In this document: positions 52,077-52,946 of the stretch, piece by piece
Layout of the letters: each line of letters begins with the position of its first letter
How positions within the stretch are numbered: the first letter of the stretch is position 1
Source: Terriglobia bacterium
GTDB lineage: Bacteria > Acidobacteriota > Terriglobia > JAIQFV01
Assembly: GCA_020072965.1 (NCBI GenBank)
Contig: JAIQFY010000035.1
Span: 1 to 52,946, forward strand
Length of the DNA: 52,946 bases
Direction: 5' to 3'
Position numbers and translations under genes: made by a program
Notes under the pieces: model-generated
Database searches by the model: none
What the model saw: the letters and a program-made list of their open reading frames with translations, nothing else
What the model was told of the DNA's origin: nothing

Positions 52077-52511
52077 ATGCAGCGCCCGCGAAATCGAAAT
52101 GGGGAAGCCGGCATCACGTTGCTGGAGTTGCTGGTGGTCATGGTGATCATCGCGCTGTTTGCAACGCTGGTGGGTACACGGCTGTGGCGCAACGTCGCCA
52201 CGGCGAAAGCAACAACCGCCAAGGCCCAAATTGAGACTTTTGAAAATGCCATCGAACAGTTTCGATTGGACGTCGGCCGTTTGCCCACTCAGGAGGAGGG
52301 CCTCCCGTCGCTCCGCATCCGGCCACCCGCGCTCGATGAAACCAAGTGGAAAGGGCCGTACCTGCAGAAGGAAATTCCCCAGGACCCGTGGGGGAACCCG
52401 TACGCTTATCGAATGCCGGGACAACACGGGGATTACGACGTTCTCAGTTATGGTCGTGACGGCCGGGAAGGCGGCGAGGGCGAAGATGCAGACGTCGTGA
52501 GCTGGAAGTGA
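52077..52511 (+). CDS. gspG: Major pseudopilin GspG
   Basis: A 144-residue prepilin. Cleavage by prepilin peptidase is expected after Gly12 (NGEAG|ITLLELLVVMVI), with Glu at +5 of the mature chain and the long hydrophobic helix. The C-terminal part has the GspG signature: TFENAIEQFRLDVGRLPTQE, GLPSLRIRPP, KWKGPYLQKEIPQDPWGNPY and DVLSYGRDGREGGEGEDADV, which holds the calcium-binding aspartates. The mature size is typical. AAGGAGAG lies 5 bases before the ATG. This signature favours a type II secretion system over type IV pili for the gspE-F-G set. Confidence 0.93.
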   Translation: MQRPRNRNGEAGITLLELLVVMVIIALFATLVGTRLWRNVATAKATTAKAQIETFENAIEQFRLDVGRLPTQEEGLPSLRIRPPALDETKWKGPYLQKEIPQDPWGNPYAYRMPGQHGDYDVLSYGRDGREGGEGEDADVVSWK

Positions 52512-52517
52512 AAAACA

Positions 52518-52808
52518 GTTGTCGGTTCTCAGTTCTCAGTGTGAAGCGCACCGGTGGCCTGGTGAAGGTGGCGGGATAGGGGCCGGGTTTTGGATGTCGG
52601 GGCGGAGGGACCTCACTTGTGTGAAGGCGGATGGAATCTGTAGGGGCGCACAGCCGTGCGCCCTCGAATGGTGTGATGGGGAAATTGTAGGGGCGCACAG
52701 CCGTGCGCCCTCAGCCGAAGCGGGCAGTCATATGTTGGGAATCATGAAGAGAAAAGGGACTCAGCCGCGAAGCGGCGAGATTAAGTAACCTGGGGCGCAA
52801 GCCCCAGG
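52518..52808. repeat. Cluster of repeats and hairpins after gspG
   Basis: A one-mismatch copy of the 8.1-kb arm (52518-52540), then two identical 27-base direct copies (52639-52665 and 52686-52712), each containing GGGCGCAC/GTGCGCCC with an AGCC loop, and a further hairpin CCTGGGGC-GCAA-GCCCCAGG (52789-52808) with a GCAA tetraloop. Between lies GCCGC/GCGGC. No gene is seen. Confidence 0.65.
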
Positions 52809-52811
52809 AGA

Positions 52812-52946
52812 TTGAGTCATCTCTTTTCGCCTAAGAGTGGGGATCCGCCCAAAACTGAGACCGTATCGATCACGGTCACGCCTTCCAATCCTTCGCTGAC
52901 CTCGGGAAACACGATGCAATTTACTGCGACCGTCACCAGCACTACC
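52812..52946 (+). CDS. Start of a bacterial Ig-like (Big_2-type) domain protein, partial
   Basis: The frame is open from 52785 to the window end. From about 52857 it reads TVSITVTPSNPSLTSGNTMQ and then FTATVTSTT, the first strands of a Big_2 or similar Ig-like domain (V-x-V-x-P...L..G..Q-F-x-A). No signal peptide is visible, and the TTG at 52812 lacks good spacing to the AGGAG before it, so the true start is unclear; it might be a gene fragment. The gene continues past the window. Confidence 0.4.
   Translation, partial: MSHLFSPKSGDPPKTETVSITVTPSNPSLTSGNTMQFTATVTSTT

Overview
The window reads as a chromosomal segment of a diderm, heterotrophic, GC-moderate bacterium, most likely an Acidobacteriota member from an environmental genome. 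This is inferred from gene content, not from a marker gene. The clues are an LPS heptose pathway, type II secretion/type IV pilus genes, futalosine-type menaquinone synthesis, a reaction-centre-type cytochrome c, SpoIVB-like S55 and beta-propeller secreted proteins, ECF sigma/anti-sigma operons, and many secreted proteins without a clear family. No rRNA, tRNA, phage or CRISPR array was found.

Layout. 1-0.9 kb: the end of an IS3-family element that has cut into a lectin-like gene. 0.9-11 kb: housekeeping and sensory genes (LolA-like protein, methyltransferase, GNAT, LytS/LytT two-component pair, di-heme cytochrome, thiG, mqnD-like, a DUF6687-like protein). 11-19.4 kb: a fimbria-like locus with five paralogous small secreted subunits in two blocks, a PapD-like chaperone and a 1044-residue outer-membrane protein (putative beta-barrel, two SdrD-B-like domains, two LysM domains). 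19.5-25.2 kb, minus strand: a CysO/CysM/Mec-type cysteine synthesis cluster in which the sulfur-carrier domain is fused to its E1-like activating enzyme and a rhodanese, together with queG and two NTF2-like genes. 25.7-30.8 kb: DMT exporter, tatA, DtxR regulator and feoB with a Fur-box-like operator. 31-39.3 kb: S55-domain protein, beta-propeller protein, ECF sigma/anti-sigma/DUF4097 operon, aroK and a secreted protein. 39.8-46.3 kb, minus strand: heptose kinase, GT9 transferase, a 57-residue Trm112/UPF0434-like gene and two GT-C-like membrane proteins. 46.6-52.9 kb: a second ECF sigma/anti-sigma operon, then gspE-gspF-gspG and the start of an Ig-like-domain gene.

Two systems stand out. The first is the fimbria-like locus. 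It has the parts list of a chaperone-usher system (subunits, PapD-like chaperone, outer-membrane barrel), but the barrel protein is not recognisable by eye as a classical usher and carries peptidoglycan-binding LysM domains. Palindromes of the type GTCACAATTYTGACAC lie ahead of both subunit blocks, and GC-rich stem-loops sit between a major subunit and the following four-cysteine subunit. The second is the cysteine cluster, where an internal Gly-Gly at residues 90-91 of the fusion would have to be exposed, possibly by the neighbouring JAMM peptidase.

A third theme is intergenic. At least five gaps hold short degenerate repeat units arranged as inverted arms around a small spacer (8.1-8.4, 22.9-23.0, 42.5, 46.4-46.5, 50.5-50.8 kb). 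In addition, a diverged element of about 190 bp is present twice in opposite orientation (27.2 and 39.4 kb).
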